Assembly (NCBI GenBank): GCA_041653995.1
Contig: JBAZEK010000001.1
Span: 496,001-560,000 of the forward strand
Length of the DNA: 64,000 nt
Reading direction: 5' to 3'
From: Dehalococcoidia bacterium
GTDB taxonomy: Bacteria > Chloroflexota > Dehalococcoidia > GIF9 > UBA5629
Part shown: piece by piece, positions 18,040 through 26,815 of the stretch
Position numbering within the stretch: position 1 is the stretch's first letter
How the letters are laid out: each line of letters begins with the position of its first letter
Notes under the pieces: generated by a model
Told to the model about the DNA's origin: nothing
The model's database searches: none
Seen by the model: the letters and a program-made list of their open reading frames with translations, nothing else
Translations under genes and position numbers: made by a program

Positions 18040-19676
18040 AGAAGATGGATGATAAAGAGCGCAAAAGCAAGAGCCTTCTAAAGAACACCGACCGCCTGGC
18101 AACCGCAATGGTCCGCGCAGAGATGATTAAAGCCTGCGGCGTTCCTCTTAAAGATCTGGAGGGTAGGCCGCTGATAGGTATAGTCAATTCCTGGAATGAG
18201 TTGCTTCCCGGACATCTTCATCTGCGTGAGGTTGCCCGGTTTGTAAAAGATGGCGTATTGATGGCGGGCGGCGTTCCCTTAGAATTCAACACTGTTGCGC
18301 CGTGCGACGGCTACTCCAACGGCCTCGATGGGATGAAGTACGTGCTCCCCATGAGGGACATCATTGCAGATGCCATAGAGACCATGACTCTCGCCCATTG
18401 CTTCGACGGGCTGGTGTTTTTATCGACCTGCGATAAGATAGTTCCCGGGCAGCTGATAGCAGCGGCGCGCCTCAACCTACCCGCCATATTCGTTACCGGA
18501 GGTCCTATGCTTCCCTTCAACGAATTTGCCCCCAGGGGCACCCCGCCCATCATGTCTATGTTAAGCTGTCCCGGACCAGGCGCATGCAGTGGCATGGGAA
18601 CAGCCAACTCCATGCAGTTCATCGTGGAGGCGATGGGAATGTCACTGCCCAACAGCGCAGTCACACATGCCGTACACAACCAAAAATACCTTATGGCAAA
18701 GGAGAGCGGAAGACGCATCGTATCCCTGGTCGATGAGTCGCTGGCGCCCCGCGATATTTTGACACCGGACGCGTTTCATAACGCGCTGGTCACAACGGCA
18801 GCGGCAGGTTGCTCCACTAACGTGACCATACATCTTCTGGCGCTGGCGTATGAGCTTGGCATTCCCCTGGACCTCTCGGACTTCGACCGCATATCGAATC
18901 AAGTCCCGCACATACTCGGTGTATATCCATCGGGGCCGTTTTTCCTCCTCGATGTATACAGGGCCGGCGGCCTGCCGGCCTTGCTGAATAAATTGAAAAG
19001 CCATCTGAAAAATGACGCAATGACGGTCACAGGTAAAACGCTTGAAGAAAACAACGCTCCCTTCAGCTGTTTAGATGACGACGTGATACGCGACCTCGAT
19101 AATCCCTATCATCAGCAGGGAGGCATAGCTGTCTTAAAGGGCAATCTGGCGCCGACCGGCGCAGTCGTTAAAAGCTCGGGTGTCCCTGATAATATGCTGG
19201 TTTTCTCCGGGCCAGCTCGGGTGTTCGACAGCGAAGAGAAAGCCATTGACGCCGCTATGAACAAGGAGTACAGGGAGGGTGATATCATAGTGATCCGGTA
19301 TGAAGGTCCAAAAGGCGGACCCGGCATGAGAGAGTTGCTGACAGTGACCGAGTTACTCTTTCAGTTGAACCTTTCTGACAAAGTCTCCCTGGTTACAGAC
19401 GGGCGTTTCTCAGGTTTCAGCCGAGGGCCGGCTATCGGCCATGTTACCCCGGAGGCTTACAACGGTGGCCCCCTGGCACTGATCAGTGACGGGGACATAA
19501 TAAAAATAGATATACCCGGGCGTAAACTGGATGTGAAGCTATCGGCCGTCGAGATGGAAAAAAGGCGTGCGGCCTGGAAACGGCCGGCGCGGACACTCAC
19601 AGGGCATCTGAGGAAGTATGCGGCGATGGTCTCTGAAGCCGATACGGGCTGTGTGGTAATACCTGCCGAGAACTGA
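18036..19676 (+). CDS. IlvD/Edd family dehydratase
   Basis: A 546-aa dehydratase of the dihydroxy-acid/sugar-acid family. Fe-S cluster cysteines are likely C90 (APCDGY), C132 (STCDKIVPG) and C178 or C184 (CPGPGACSG). NSWNELLPGHLHL is the N-terminal signature, and the C-terminal domain includes DGRFSGFSRGPAIGH. It removes water from a 2,3-dihydroxy acid to give a 2-oxo acid. Its position among RraA, MFS, epimerase and racemase genes favours a sugar-acid or hydroxy-acid substrate over branched-chain amino acid synthesis; this is inference. The start GTG 18036 overlaps the previous stop; ATG 18045 is possible. Confidence 0.88.
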   Translation: MKKMDDKERKSKSLLKNTDRLATAMVRAEMIKACGVPLKDLEGRPLIGIVNSWNELLPGHLHLREVARFVKDGVLMAGGVPLEFNTVAPCDGYSNGLDGMKYVLPMRDIIADAIETMTLAHCFDGLVFLSTCDKIVPGQLIAAARLNLPAIFVTGGPMLPFNEFAPRGTPPIMSMLSCPGPGACSGMGTANSMQFIVEAMGMSLPNSAVTHAVHNQKYLMAKESGRRIVSLVDESLAPRDILTPDAFHNALVTTAAAGCSTNVTIHLLALAYELGIPLDLSDFDRISNQVPHILGVYPSGPFFLLDVYRAGGLPALLNKLKSHLKNDAMTVTGKTLEENNAPFSCLDDDVIRDLDNPYHQQGGIAVLKGNLAPTGAVVKSSGVPDNMLVFSGPARVFDSEEKAIDAAMNKEYREGDIIVIRYEGPKGGPGMRELLTVTELLFQLNLSDKVSLVTDGRFSGFSRGPAIGHVTPEAYNGGPLALISDGDIIKIDIPGRKLDVKLSAVEMEKRRAAWKRPARTLTGHLRKYAAMVSEADTGCVVIPAEN

Positions 19677-19760
19677 GTCAATTTCCTTAAAAAAGCGGCG
19701 CAAACTCTCACAGGGTAATCACACTTCATCTAATGCTGAGGTAAGAGGTAGATGTACTGA

Positions 19761-21059
19761 ATGGAAAACAATGAAGTCGCGACCGGACAAACGGTGACCA
19801 ACGGCCAAAGGAACTATGTATTCATTCTTCTGTTCATATTGATGCTATGCGACCAGGCGGACAGAATGGTGATCTCCTCGCTTTTCCCCTACATCCAGAA
19901 GGACTGGGGCATTTCCGATTTTGAGTGCGGCATGCTGATCTCGATGTTTTACTGGGCCGCTGTTATCTGCGTTTTACCTGCCTCGATTTTGGTCGACCGC
20001 TGGAGCCGTAAAAAAAGCATAGGTATTCTCTCGATTATCTGGAGCTTAGCTTCATTTGCCGGCGCCTTCACGCTCAATTTCAGGCAATTGCTCACCACCA
20101 GGACGATTATCGGAGTTGGTGAAGCCGGCTATGGTCCGGCGGGGGCTGCCATGCTTTCCTGGCTTTATCCCATTGAAAAGCGAGCGCGAATCTTCGGTAT
20201 TTGGAATGCAGCACAGCCGCTGGGCATGGCGATTGGTGTGGCGCTGGGTGGTATCATAGCTGTAAACTTGGGATGGCGGCACGCATTCGGTATAGTCGCA
20301 ATACCTGGCTTGATAGCGGCCATCCTTTTCTTCTTTGCCAAGGACTATAAGTCGGTGCCTCTGATGAAAACGGTTGCCGGTTCCGGCGCCGAAGGGGCTT
20401 CCAAGTTTAAGATGAAGGCAATGGACGTGGCCAAAGAATTCCTGGGCACGCCGACGCTGATACTCACATATCTGGGATTTGCAGGCGTGATCTTTGTAGT
20501 CACTGCGATATCCACCTGGCTTCCCAGCTATTTTCACCGTATAGGCGGCATGCCGCAGGACCAGGCTGGCCTGAAGGCCAGCCTGGTCCTCGTACTATCT
20601 ATGGTGGGTTTCTTTATAGGTGGATTCCTTTCGGACAGCTGGGTCAAGAAAAAGCTTAACTCCCGCCCGCTATTTGCTGCTATAACTACACTTATTTCGG
20701 CATTGCTTGTTTTCGTTGCATTCTCCTTAACAGGTGATGCGCAGTACGCAGTACTCATTGTAATGGGTGTATTGATTACCACCTTTGCGCCGGCCGGTCT
20801 GGCCGTGGTACAGGAAGTAGTGCATCCCGGTCTGCGGGGCATGTCCTACGCCCTCGCAGTGCTGTGTATGAATCTGCTGGGTGGTTCATTGGGTCCCATC
20901 GTGGTAGGTTCAATTTCAGACGCTTCCAATCTTCAAACCGCCATGCTGACGCTTCCCATTTTCCTTGTTGTTGCAGCGGGACTATTCTTTACCGCATCCT
21001 TTTTCTATATGAGTGATTTCAACAAGGTCGAAAAAGTCACACTTGAAGTGGATGCCTGA
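19761..21059 (+). CDS. MFS transporter, organic-acid type
   Basis: A 432-aa protein with twelve predicted helices and the MFS motif DRWSRKKS between helices 2 and 3. MLCDQADRMVISSLFPYIQKD resembles the first helix of spinster/hexuronate/phthalate-type permeases (CDQADRMVISSLF). It is likely the uptake system for the acid handled by the neighbouring IlvD, dehydrogenase and LarA-like enzymes. It follows IlvD by 84 nt on the same strand. A 15-bp perfect hairpin lies inside the gene at 20557-20590. Confidence 0.85.
   Translation: MENNEVATGQTVTNGQRNYVFILLFILMLCDQADRMVISSLFPYIQKDWGISDFECGMLISMFYWAAVICVLPASILVDRWSRKKSIGILSIIWSLASFAGAFTLNFRQLLTTRTIIGVGEAGYGPAGAAMLSWLYPIEKRARIFGIWNAAQPLGMAIGVALGGIIAVNLGWRHAFGIVAIPGLIAAILFFFAKDYKSVPLMKTVAGSGAEGASKFKMKAMDVAKEFLGTPTLILTYLGFAGVIFVVTAISTWLPSYFHRIGGMPQDQAGLKASLVLVLSMVGFFIGGFLSDSWVKKKLNSRPLFAAITTLISALLVFVAFSLTGDAQYAVLIVMGVLITTFAPAGLAVVQEVVHPGLRGMSYALAVLCMNLLGGSLGPIVVGSISDASNLQTAMLTLPIFLVVAAGLFFTASFFYMSDFNKVEKVTLEVDA
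20557..20590. repeat. 15-bp perfect inverted repeat inside MFS gene
   Basis: Bases 20557-20571 and 20576-20590 are perfectly complementary (arm AGGACCAGGCTGGCC) around a TGAA tetraloop. There is no T-run after it, so it is not a standard terminator. It encodes the loop between two helices of the permease. Confidence 0.8.
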
Positions 21060-21127
21060 GATGATATTTCTTAAATTTGCCGACGTTCGTTTTAACATCT
21101 GACATCAGTAATAGAGTAAAACAAAGT

Positions 21128-22093
21128 ATGAAGATACTTATAACCGGGAGTTCGGGCTATTTGGGCGGGAACATGGCCAGGGCCGCACTCGAGAGAGGGC
21201 ACTCCGTGGTAGGGTTGGATATCAAAGCCTCGGGGATAGCCCATGCTTCTTTCAAAGAGGTTACCGGGGATATCACGGACCTGCGTGTTGTAAAGCAGGC
21301 CTCAGCCGGATGCGATGCCGTATTTCACCTGGCGGCTGCTTTGGCGCAGTTCGAGCGGGACGAAAAGCGCATGCACGAGGTAAACGTGCGTGGGACAGAG
21401 AATGCTCTTTTAGCTTCATCTGAAAACCACGTCCGCAAGTTTGTGTATGCGTCTTCAGTCGAGGTATATGGAATTGATGTCCCTGTTCCCTGCACCGAAG
21501 ATGCGCCGATTGCGCCGATCTGCCAGTACGGCAGGGACAAGGTTCAAAGTGAGCAACTATGCCGGGAATACGCAGCAAAGGGTCTGGACATTACCATCTT
21601 CCGTCCGCCCACTATCAACGGAGCGGGGCAAAACGAGCCCTTCCTGGTAGCACAGATGGAGAGTATATCTCATGGCAAGGCCACGCTGCTGCCGGGCGGT
21701 GGCAAAACAAGGCTGCAGATGGTTGATGTGGATGATGTTTCGAGTGCGTTTTTCCTGGCCCTGGAAACGCCGAAATCGAGCGGTATGGCAATGAACCTGG
21801 GAAGCGATAACGTCCCCACTTTGCGAGCCATGGCTGAAGCTCTCTATAAACATGCCGGGAAGCCACCCAAATTCATAATCATCCATGCTTCCGTGGCGCG
21901 GGCGATAGTTGCAGTTTTAGCTGCACTGCATATCTCTCCGATAGAGCCGCAGCACCTGGAAATAGCGCTACGCGACTATGTCTTCGACAGTTCACTGGCT
22001 AAAGAAGCTTTAGGCTGGCAGCCGGTCAAAGATGATATTCAGTCCTCCATTGCTGCCTATGATTATCACCTAAATAGAGTATCTAAATCCTGA
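21128..22093 (+). CDS. NAD-dependent epimerase/dehydratase (extended SDR)
   Basis: About 321 aa. GSSGYLGGNMARA is the NAD-binding loop, HLAAALAQF the family HxAA signature, and YASSVEVYG with YGRDKVQSE give the S and YxxxK catalytic residues. It probably oxidises or epimerises a sugar or sugar acid bound to NAD. I start at ATG 21128 because the Rossmann strand MKILITG begins there; the ribosome site is weak. Same strand and direction as its neighbours, 68 nt after the permease. Confidence 0.85.
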   Translation: MKILITGSSGYLGGNMARAALERGHSVVGLDIKASGIAHASFKEVTGDITDLRVVKQASAGCDAVFHLAAALAQFERDEKRMHEVNVRGTENALLASSENHVRKFVYASSVEVYGIDVPVPCTEDAPIAPICQYGRDKVQSEQLCREYAAKGLDITIFRPPTINGAGQNEPFLVAQMESISHGKATLLPGGGKTRLQMVDVDDVSSAFFLALETPKSSGMAMNLGSDNVPTLRAMAEALYKHAGKPPKFIIIHASVARAIVAVLAALHISPIEPQHLEIALRDYVFDSSLAKEALGWQPVKDDIQSSIAAYDYHLNRVSKS

Positions 22094-22129
22094 CCGCTGC
22101 AGATGTGTATTTCGAGGAGGTTGTAATTT

Positions 22130-23281
22130 ATGTCTGGAGATAAAGTAAAAGCCGCCGTAATGACCGAGTTTGGTAAAATCGAAGTTCAGCGCTTCCCCAA
22201 GCCCGGGGTTAATAAAGACAGCGCCCTGGTTAAAATGAAAATGTGCGGCATCTGCGGCACGGATAAACACCTGTTTCACGGCCTGCCTCCTGCGCCGCTT
22301 TTTGTAAAACGTCCGCTGATACTCGGCCATGAGAATCTCGGCATCATCGAAGAGATAGGTGACGAGGCTAAGAGGAAAATGGCTGTACAGGGCGGAGAGA
22401 TCAAGGTAGGTGACCGTGTAACCTGGTATGCCGGGATCCCCTGCGGCGAATGCTGGTATTGCCGTTTCTTGCCGTCCAATCACGCAGCCACGCTTTGTCC
22501 CAATGCCAAAGGCTATGGGCAGAACATATGCGCAGCGGACCCTCCCCATCTTTTCGGGGGTTATGCCGAGTATTGTTACCTGCTGCCCGGAGTATGGGTG
22601 TATAAGATTCCGGATAGTATGCCGGACAAGGTGGCGGTGCTTACCGATATTTTCGCCGCCACTATCGGTGTGCGTAAGGGCATGATGCCTTACCCGGTGC
22701 TCAAGGAAGGATTCGGCCCCGGGGATACCGTAGTCATTCTGGGGTCAGGCCCCATAGGCATGGCCGCTGGAATTACGGCCAGCCTGGCGGGCGCTTACCG
22801 CGTCATCCTGGTAGGCGGTATTAAGGAAAGGCTTAAACTCGCTGGGGAATTGGGAGTCTTCGACCATATCGTTGATATTGAGGAAATGCCCAATGCAGAT
22901 GAGCGTGCGTTTTATGTCCTATCGCTGACTCCCGGCGAGGTTGGTCCCGATATGGTGGTGGACTGCACAGGCTCTCCCGATGCGGTCCCACAGGGTCTCA
23001 GTATGCTGCGCCGCGGCGGCACATTTGTTGAACTCGGTAATTTCCTGGATACCGGCACTACAACGATAAATCCGTTTATGCACCTGTGTTTTAAAGACGT
23101 GATACTGGTAGGGCAGTGGTCCTGCCCTCCGCAATCATTCGACAATGCTCTCAAATTGATGGAACTCGCCATGAAACGCGGCATACCTCTGGAAAAAATA
23201 GTTACTCACAGCTACAAAATAGAGCAGGCCGGTGAAGCATTGCTATCGAATGTATATATGAAAGGCATTATAACCCCGTGA
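22130..23281 (+). CDS. Zinc-dependent alcohol dehydrogenase (MDR family)
   Basis: A 383-aa medium-chain dehydrogenase. CGICGTDKHLFHG holds the catalytic zinc cysteine, LGHENLGIIEEIGDE the zinc histidine and glutamate, and GSGPIGMAAGI the NAD(P) loop. The usual four-Cys structural zinc lobe is partly present (CGECWYC, then C further on). It is likely a polyol, threonine or hydroxy-acid dehydrogenase. AGGAGG precedes the start. The gene ends 10 nt before the next one. Confidence 0.87.
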   Translation: MSGDKVKAAVMTEFGKIEVQRFPKPGVNKDSALVKMKMCGICGTDKHLFHGLPPAPLFVKRPLILGHENLGIIEEIGDEAKRKMAVQGGEIKVGDRVTWYAGIPCGECWYCRFLPSNHAATLCPNAKGYGQNICAADPPHLFGGYAEYCYLLPGVWVYKIPDSMPDKVAVLTDIFAATIGVRKGMMPYPVLKEGFGPGDTVVILGSGPIGMAAGITASLAGAYRVILVGGIKERLKLAGELGVFDHIVDIEEMPNADERAFYVLSLTPGEVGPDMVVDCTGSPDAVPQGLSMLRRGGTFVELGNFLDTGTTTINPFMHLCFKDVILVGQWSCPPQSFDNALKLMELAMKRGIPLEKIVTHSYKIEQAGEALLSNVYMKGIITP

Positions 23282-23291
23282 GGTGAAAGGT

Positions 23292-23978
23292 ATGGATGTC
23301 AGTTTGATTGGGCAGAGCACTTTGCTCATCAATATGTCAGGCGTACTTATGATGACCGACCCCTGGTGGGGACAGTGGGAGAATATCAGGGCCGTGCCCA
23401 TGGCACTTGATCCGGAAAAGATTGAAAGACTGGACTTAATGCTCGTATCGCATAACCACATAGACCATTGGTCTAACCCTGCCATCGCGCTGGCCGGCAA
23501 GTTAGGCTGTCAGGTGGTGGGTTCTAAGAAAGCCATAGAGCGGGCGCGCAAGAAGGGATTGGCAAAGCTGGCTGCGCTTGCCCCGGGTGATAAGTTTACT
23601 TTCAGGGAAGTCACGATATTGGCGGTTCCGGCTGTGCACCCCTTTGCCCCGGATGCCATAGGTTTTGTTGTGTCGGGCGAAAAGACCTTTTATTTCTCCG
23701 GCGACTCACGATACAGGCTGTCTGTAAAGGAAGGGCTCAAAGGCATATCCATAGATGTCGCATTCTTGCAGGTGGCCGCATCCAACTATCCATTTGTAGG
23801 CAGGGATGGCATGGATTTGGCCGAAGCCGCCTTGTTTGTACAGGAAATTAAACCCGGGGTTGTTGTACCTATGCATTACCAGGTCAAGGGCAAGGTCCTT
23901 GACCTGGACACGCTCAGGGCCTGGCAAATACCCGCTAAACTGGTAGTGCTGGAACCGGGGACGACAAGCGTAATTTAA
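23292..23978 (+). CDS. Metallo-beta-lactamase fold hydrolase (UlaG-like)
   Basis: About 228 aa. The N-terminal MDVSLIGQSTLLI and the VSHNHIDHW motif (HxHxDH) are like UlaG/YtnP-type hydrolases that open lactones or phosphodiesters. FSGDSRY supplies the bridging aspartate and PMHYQVKG a late histidine. I use ATG 23292 with GAGG 8 nt upstream; a GTG at 23283 is in frame. A lactonase role would fit sugar-acid metabolism in this cluster but is inferred. An 11-bp hairpin lies within it at 23879-23907. Confidence 0.82.
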   Translation: MDVSLIGQSTLLINMSGVLMMTDPWWGQWENIRAVPMALDPEKIERLDLMLVSHNHIDHWSNPAIALAGKLGCQVVGSKKAIERARKKGLAKLAALAPGDKFTFREVTILAVPAVHPFAPDAIGFVVSGEKTFYFSGDSRYRLSVKEGLKGISIDVAFLQVAASNYPFVGRDGMDLAEAALFVQEIKPGVVVPMHYQVKGKVLDLDTLRAWQIPAKLVVLEPGTTSVI

Positions 23979-24019
23979 ACGCGGCCATGTTTGAATGATT
24001 CACTGCTTGAGGAGGCGCA

Positions 24020-25375
24020 ATGGTAAATAAGGGCATTCAGGCTGAATCCACGGCACAGGTACAGGAACCTCCGCGCGGCTGGCGCAGGCTGATTGCACTT
24101 GGTCCCGGCATCGTATGGGCTGCCAGTTCAGTCGGTGTAGCCGAGGTGGTCTTCGCCACACGTGCGGGAGCCATCTTCGGCATGGTGCTGCTATGGTCGC
24201 CGATAGTGTCGCTCTTCATGAAGTATTTCATCACCGAATTGATGGGCCGTTACACGGTGGCATCGGGTGAAAATGTAGTCAGCGCCTTTTCCAGGATTGA
24301 GGTAAAGATAGGCACGTTTAAAATATTGCCTAAAGGCTGGATACTCTGGCTGTTCTGGATACTTTTTATATTTAGCATTGCCGGCATGGGCGGGATCGCT
24401 TTAGCTGTGGGCAGCGCACTTTTTGCGCTGGTGCCTGGCATTTCCTATGTGGTGTGGTCGATTATTGCACTGCTGGTAGTAGGGATCATACTGCTCATCG
24501 GTAGCTATAAGGCGCTGGAAGGGGCATCCAGAATACTCATCGCTGTCATGGTTATTTTCGTGATATACGCAATTGCAGAGACGGCTCCACCGTTTAAGAG
24601 CGTGTTAGCAGGGTTGGTCCCCAGTGTACCTCCCGAATCTCTGCGCGAACTTATCCCGCTCCTTGGATGGGCTGGCGCGGGTGCCATTGGGACGGTTTGG
24701 TTTTCCCTGTGGACGCAGGCCAGCGGCAGGGGCATGGCAGGCAAGAGCTTCATACCCGGCCCGGCGGATAGAGGTCGTATAAAAGAATGGATCAAAATCA
24801 ACAGGACTGACCTGATTGTCAATACGGTCATAGCGGGGATATTAACAAGTGGTTTTTTGATTGCGGGTGCGCTTATTCTCAACCCGCTACACCTGGTGCC
24901 CGAGGGGGAGGGCATGGGCAGCGCCCTGGCCAAAATAGCTGGGCAGGACTTCGGCAGGACCGGGGAAGTGATATTTTTATTAGGCGTGCTTGGAACCTTG
25001 TTTGGCACGTTACTGGCTGATATAGACGGCCTGTGCCGTGTAGCGACGGGCGCACTGGGGCTACGCAAAGGCAAAGGAGAAATTAGTAAAAAACCTTACA
25101 GGATATTTCTTTTATTCTACCTGGTCTTTGCAGGGGTATTTGCACTACTAATCCAGGCACCGGTCTTCATGCTGCAGATAACTGCGGGGGTTGATACTAT
25201 CCTGCTCCCGGTGATTGCGGTTCTGGGCATCTACGTGTGCACTAAATTTCTGCCCAAAGAATTCCGACCTGGCCGATTCGCAGTGATTATGACTTATATA
25301 GCAGCTGCATTCTTCATCTTCTTCATCATACTTTTGGTCTCCGCCATGGCAAGCGGGGTTAAATTTTCGATGTAG
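24020..25375 (+). CDS. Divergent NRAMP-family membrane carrier
   Basis: A 451-aa protein with about eleven helices. Helix 1 aligns without gaps to NRAMP helix 1 (LGPGIVWAASSVGVAEVVF), but the metal-binding DPGN is GVAE here. The helix 6 region (GWAGAGAIGTVWFSLW) lacks the MPH motif. It therefore belongs to the superfamily but should not be called a manganese or iron carrier. A GAGGAGG site precedes the ATG. It is directly followed, 2 nt later, by the LarA-like gene. The substrate is unknown; an organic solute is possible. Confidence 0.8.
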   Translation: MVNKGIQAESTAQVQEPPRGWRRLIALGPGIVWAASSVGVAEVVFATRAGAIFGMVLLWSPIVSLFMKYFITELMGRYTVASGENVVSAFSRIEVKIGTFKILPKGWILWLFWILFIFSIAGMGGIALAVGSALFALVPGISYVVWSIIALLVVGIILLIGSYKALEGASRILIAVMVIFVIYAIAETAPPFKSVLAGLVPSVPPESLRELIPLLGWAGAGAIGTVWFSLWTQASGRGMAGKSFIPGPADRGRIKEWIKINRTDLIVNTVIAGILTSGFLIAGALILNPLHLVPEGEGMGSALAKIAGQDFGRTGEVIFLLGVLGTLFGTLLADIDGLCRVATGALGLRKGKGEISKKPYRIFLLFYLVFAGVFALLIQAPVFMLQITAGVDTILLPVIAVLGIYVCTKFLPKEFRPGRFAVIMTYIAAAFFIFFIILLVSAMASGVKFSM

Positions 25376-25377
25376 CA

Positions 25378-26709
25378 ATGAATAGACAAAACACATCCGG
25401 GCTGCAACAGATACCGTGGGGCAAATCAAGTAGTCTGGATTTCGAGTTACCCACGGGTTGGAACCTGCTCGGAACGTACAAACCATCGGAGTTTGTACCC
25501 CTGGCTGATATACAAGCAACGCTGGAGACTATTCTATCTGCGCCGGAGGGGTGTGTTCCTCTCAAAGGACTTGCGCAGGGGAAAAGGAAAGTTGCGATAG
25601 TAGTCGATGACATCTCCAGACCCACCCCAGCCTATCTACTGCTTGGCAAAATCCTCGATCATCTGGTACAAGGGGGCGTGAACCTGAAAGCCGTTACCAT
25701 TGTGACTGCCCCTGGGCTTCACCGGGAGATGTCTCTTGAAGACATGGAACGGAAAGCCGGCAAATATGTATTGGAGCAGGTCGGCTGGGAGAACCACGAT
25801 TGCCGCAACATAGATCAGCTTAGCTTCCTGGGCAAGACGGACAGGGGCACTCCCGTGTTTATAAATAAAACGGTGGCTGAGGCGGATCTGCGTATACTTG
25901 TGGGCACGATTGAACCTCATCCGCATGCCGGCTTCGGAGGTGGATTTAAGAACATTCTTCCCGGTGTTGCCGGTGTAGATACCATAGCAGCTAACCATGC
26001 GATCTGCGCCAGTTCCAAATATTTCTTCATGTTGGGTTCCGATCCGGCCAATAATCCCATGCGCCTTGACATGGAACAGGCGGGGTCGATGCTTAAGGGC
26101 GATACTTTCATTGTCAATACCGTGTTAAATGCACAGATGCAGATTATTGGGCTGGTAGCGGGGGACCCGATAAAGGCCCACCGCCGGGGAGTAAAGCTGG
26201 CAGCGAAAGTATTTGGGGTGAGGATACCGGCCCAGGCGGACGTGGTAATCACTGACTCATTCCCGATGGATATAGACTTGAGGCAGGGTGTGAAGGCCGT
26301 TGCTAACGTGCTTTACGCGGCCAAGCCGGGCGGCGTCATCCTCGCCGCCCTTAAATGCGAAGAGGGACTGGGTAATATGCGCGTTCCGCAACTCAAGCTT
26401 TCTGGGCTGCCCGCTTTTATCTGGAAGCCGATCATCTGGCTGTTGGGCATCCTTATGACGAAAATGTCTCCTCCGGGTACATCACCCGAGGAACGTTTCT
26501 CTACTTATTTTATGTTGAAAGCCCTGCTGCGCAATAAAATATTGGTTTATTCCCCATCTGTGGCGAGCCAGGCAGAAGGGCTTCTGCCCGGGATAGAAGT
26601 TTTCCGCGATTTTCCAGAAGCGTTAAGAGCTGCGGCTAAAGCCTTCCCAAAGGGCGATGTCGTGATATTTCCTCACGGTGGAGCTATATATCCGGAAATA
26701 GCAGACTAG
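25378..26709 (+). CDS. LarA-type nickel-pincer racemase homologue
   Basis: A 443-aa DUF2088/LarA superfamily protein. H115 (APGLHRE), H181 (EPHPHAG), K191 (GGGFKNILPG) and H207 (ANHA) keep exactly the spacing of H108, H174, K184 and H200 in Lactiplantibacillus LarA. In LarA the lysine carries the nickel pincer nucleotide and the histidines bind nickel or shuttle protons. It probably racemises or epimerises a 2-hydroxy acid; lactate is not established. No LarB, LarC or LarE gene is in the window. It has no ribosome site and is likely translated by coupling to the NRAMP-like gene 2 nt upstream. Confidence 0.85.
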   Translation: MNRQNTSGLQQIPWGKSSSLDFELPTGWNLLGTYKPSEFVPLADIQATLETILSAPEGCVPLKGLAQGKRKVAIVVDDISRPTPAYLLLGKILDHLVQGGVNLKAVTIVTAPGLHREMSLEDMERKAGKYVLEQVGWENHDCRNIDQLSFLGKTDRGTPVFINKTVAEADLRILVGTIEPHPHAGFGGGFKNILPGVAGVDTIAANHAICASSKYFFMLGSDPANNPMRLDMEQAGSMLKGDTFIVNTVLNAQMQIIGLVAGDPIKAHRRGVKLAAKVFGVRIPAQADVVITDSFPMDIDLRQGVKAVANVLYAAKPGGVILAALKCEEGLGNMRVPQLKLSGLPAFIWKPIIWLLGILMTKMSPPGTSPEERFSTYFMLKALLRNKILVYSPSVASQAEGLLPGIEVFRDFPEALRAAAKAFPKGDVVIFPHGGAIYPEIAD

Positions 26710-26749
26710 CTGCATCTAAAACGAGTGGCGAGATCATGGTTTTCGCTTT

Positions 26750-26799
26750 GATGGCGTCCCTGGGGGGATTCGAACCCACGACCCGCTGCTTAGAAGGCA
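26750..26799. repeat. attL-like copy: 3' part of tRNA-Arg
   Basis: These 50 bp are identical to 33846-33895, which covers nucleotides 29-76 (including CCA) of the intact tRNA-Arg gene plus 2 bp. The 5' half of a tRNA is absent here, so this is not a functional tRNA gene. Together with the integrase starting 17 nt later it marks the far end of an integrated element. Confidence 0.9.
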
Positions 26800-26815
26800 T
26801 AGCGATATAGCTAAA

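Noticed and set aside
24020..25375. Nickel importer for the LarA-like enzyme
   Set aside because: Attractive by context, but both NRAMP metal-binding motifs are absent, so a metal substrate is not supported.
26750..26799. A second tRNA-Arg gene
   Set aside because: Only the 3' 48 nt are present; the acceptor 5' strand and D arm are missing, so it is an attachment-site copy.
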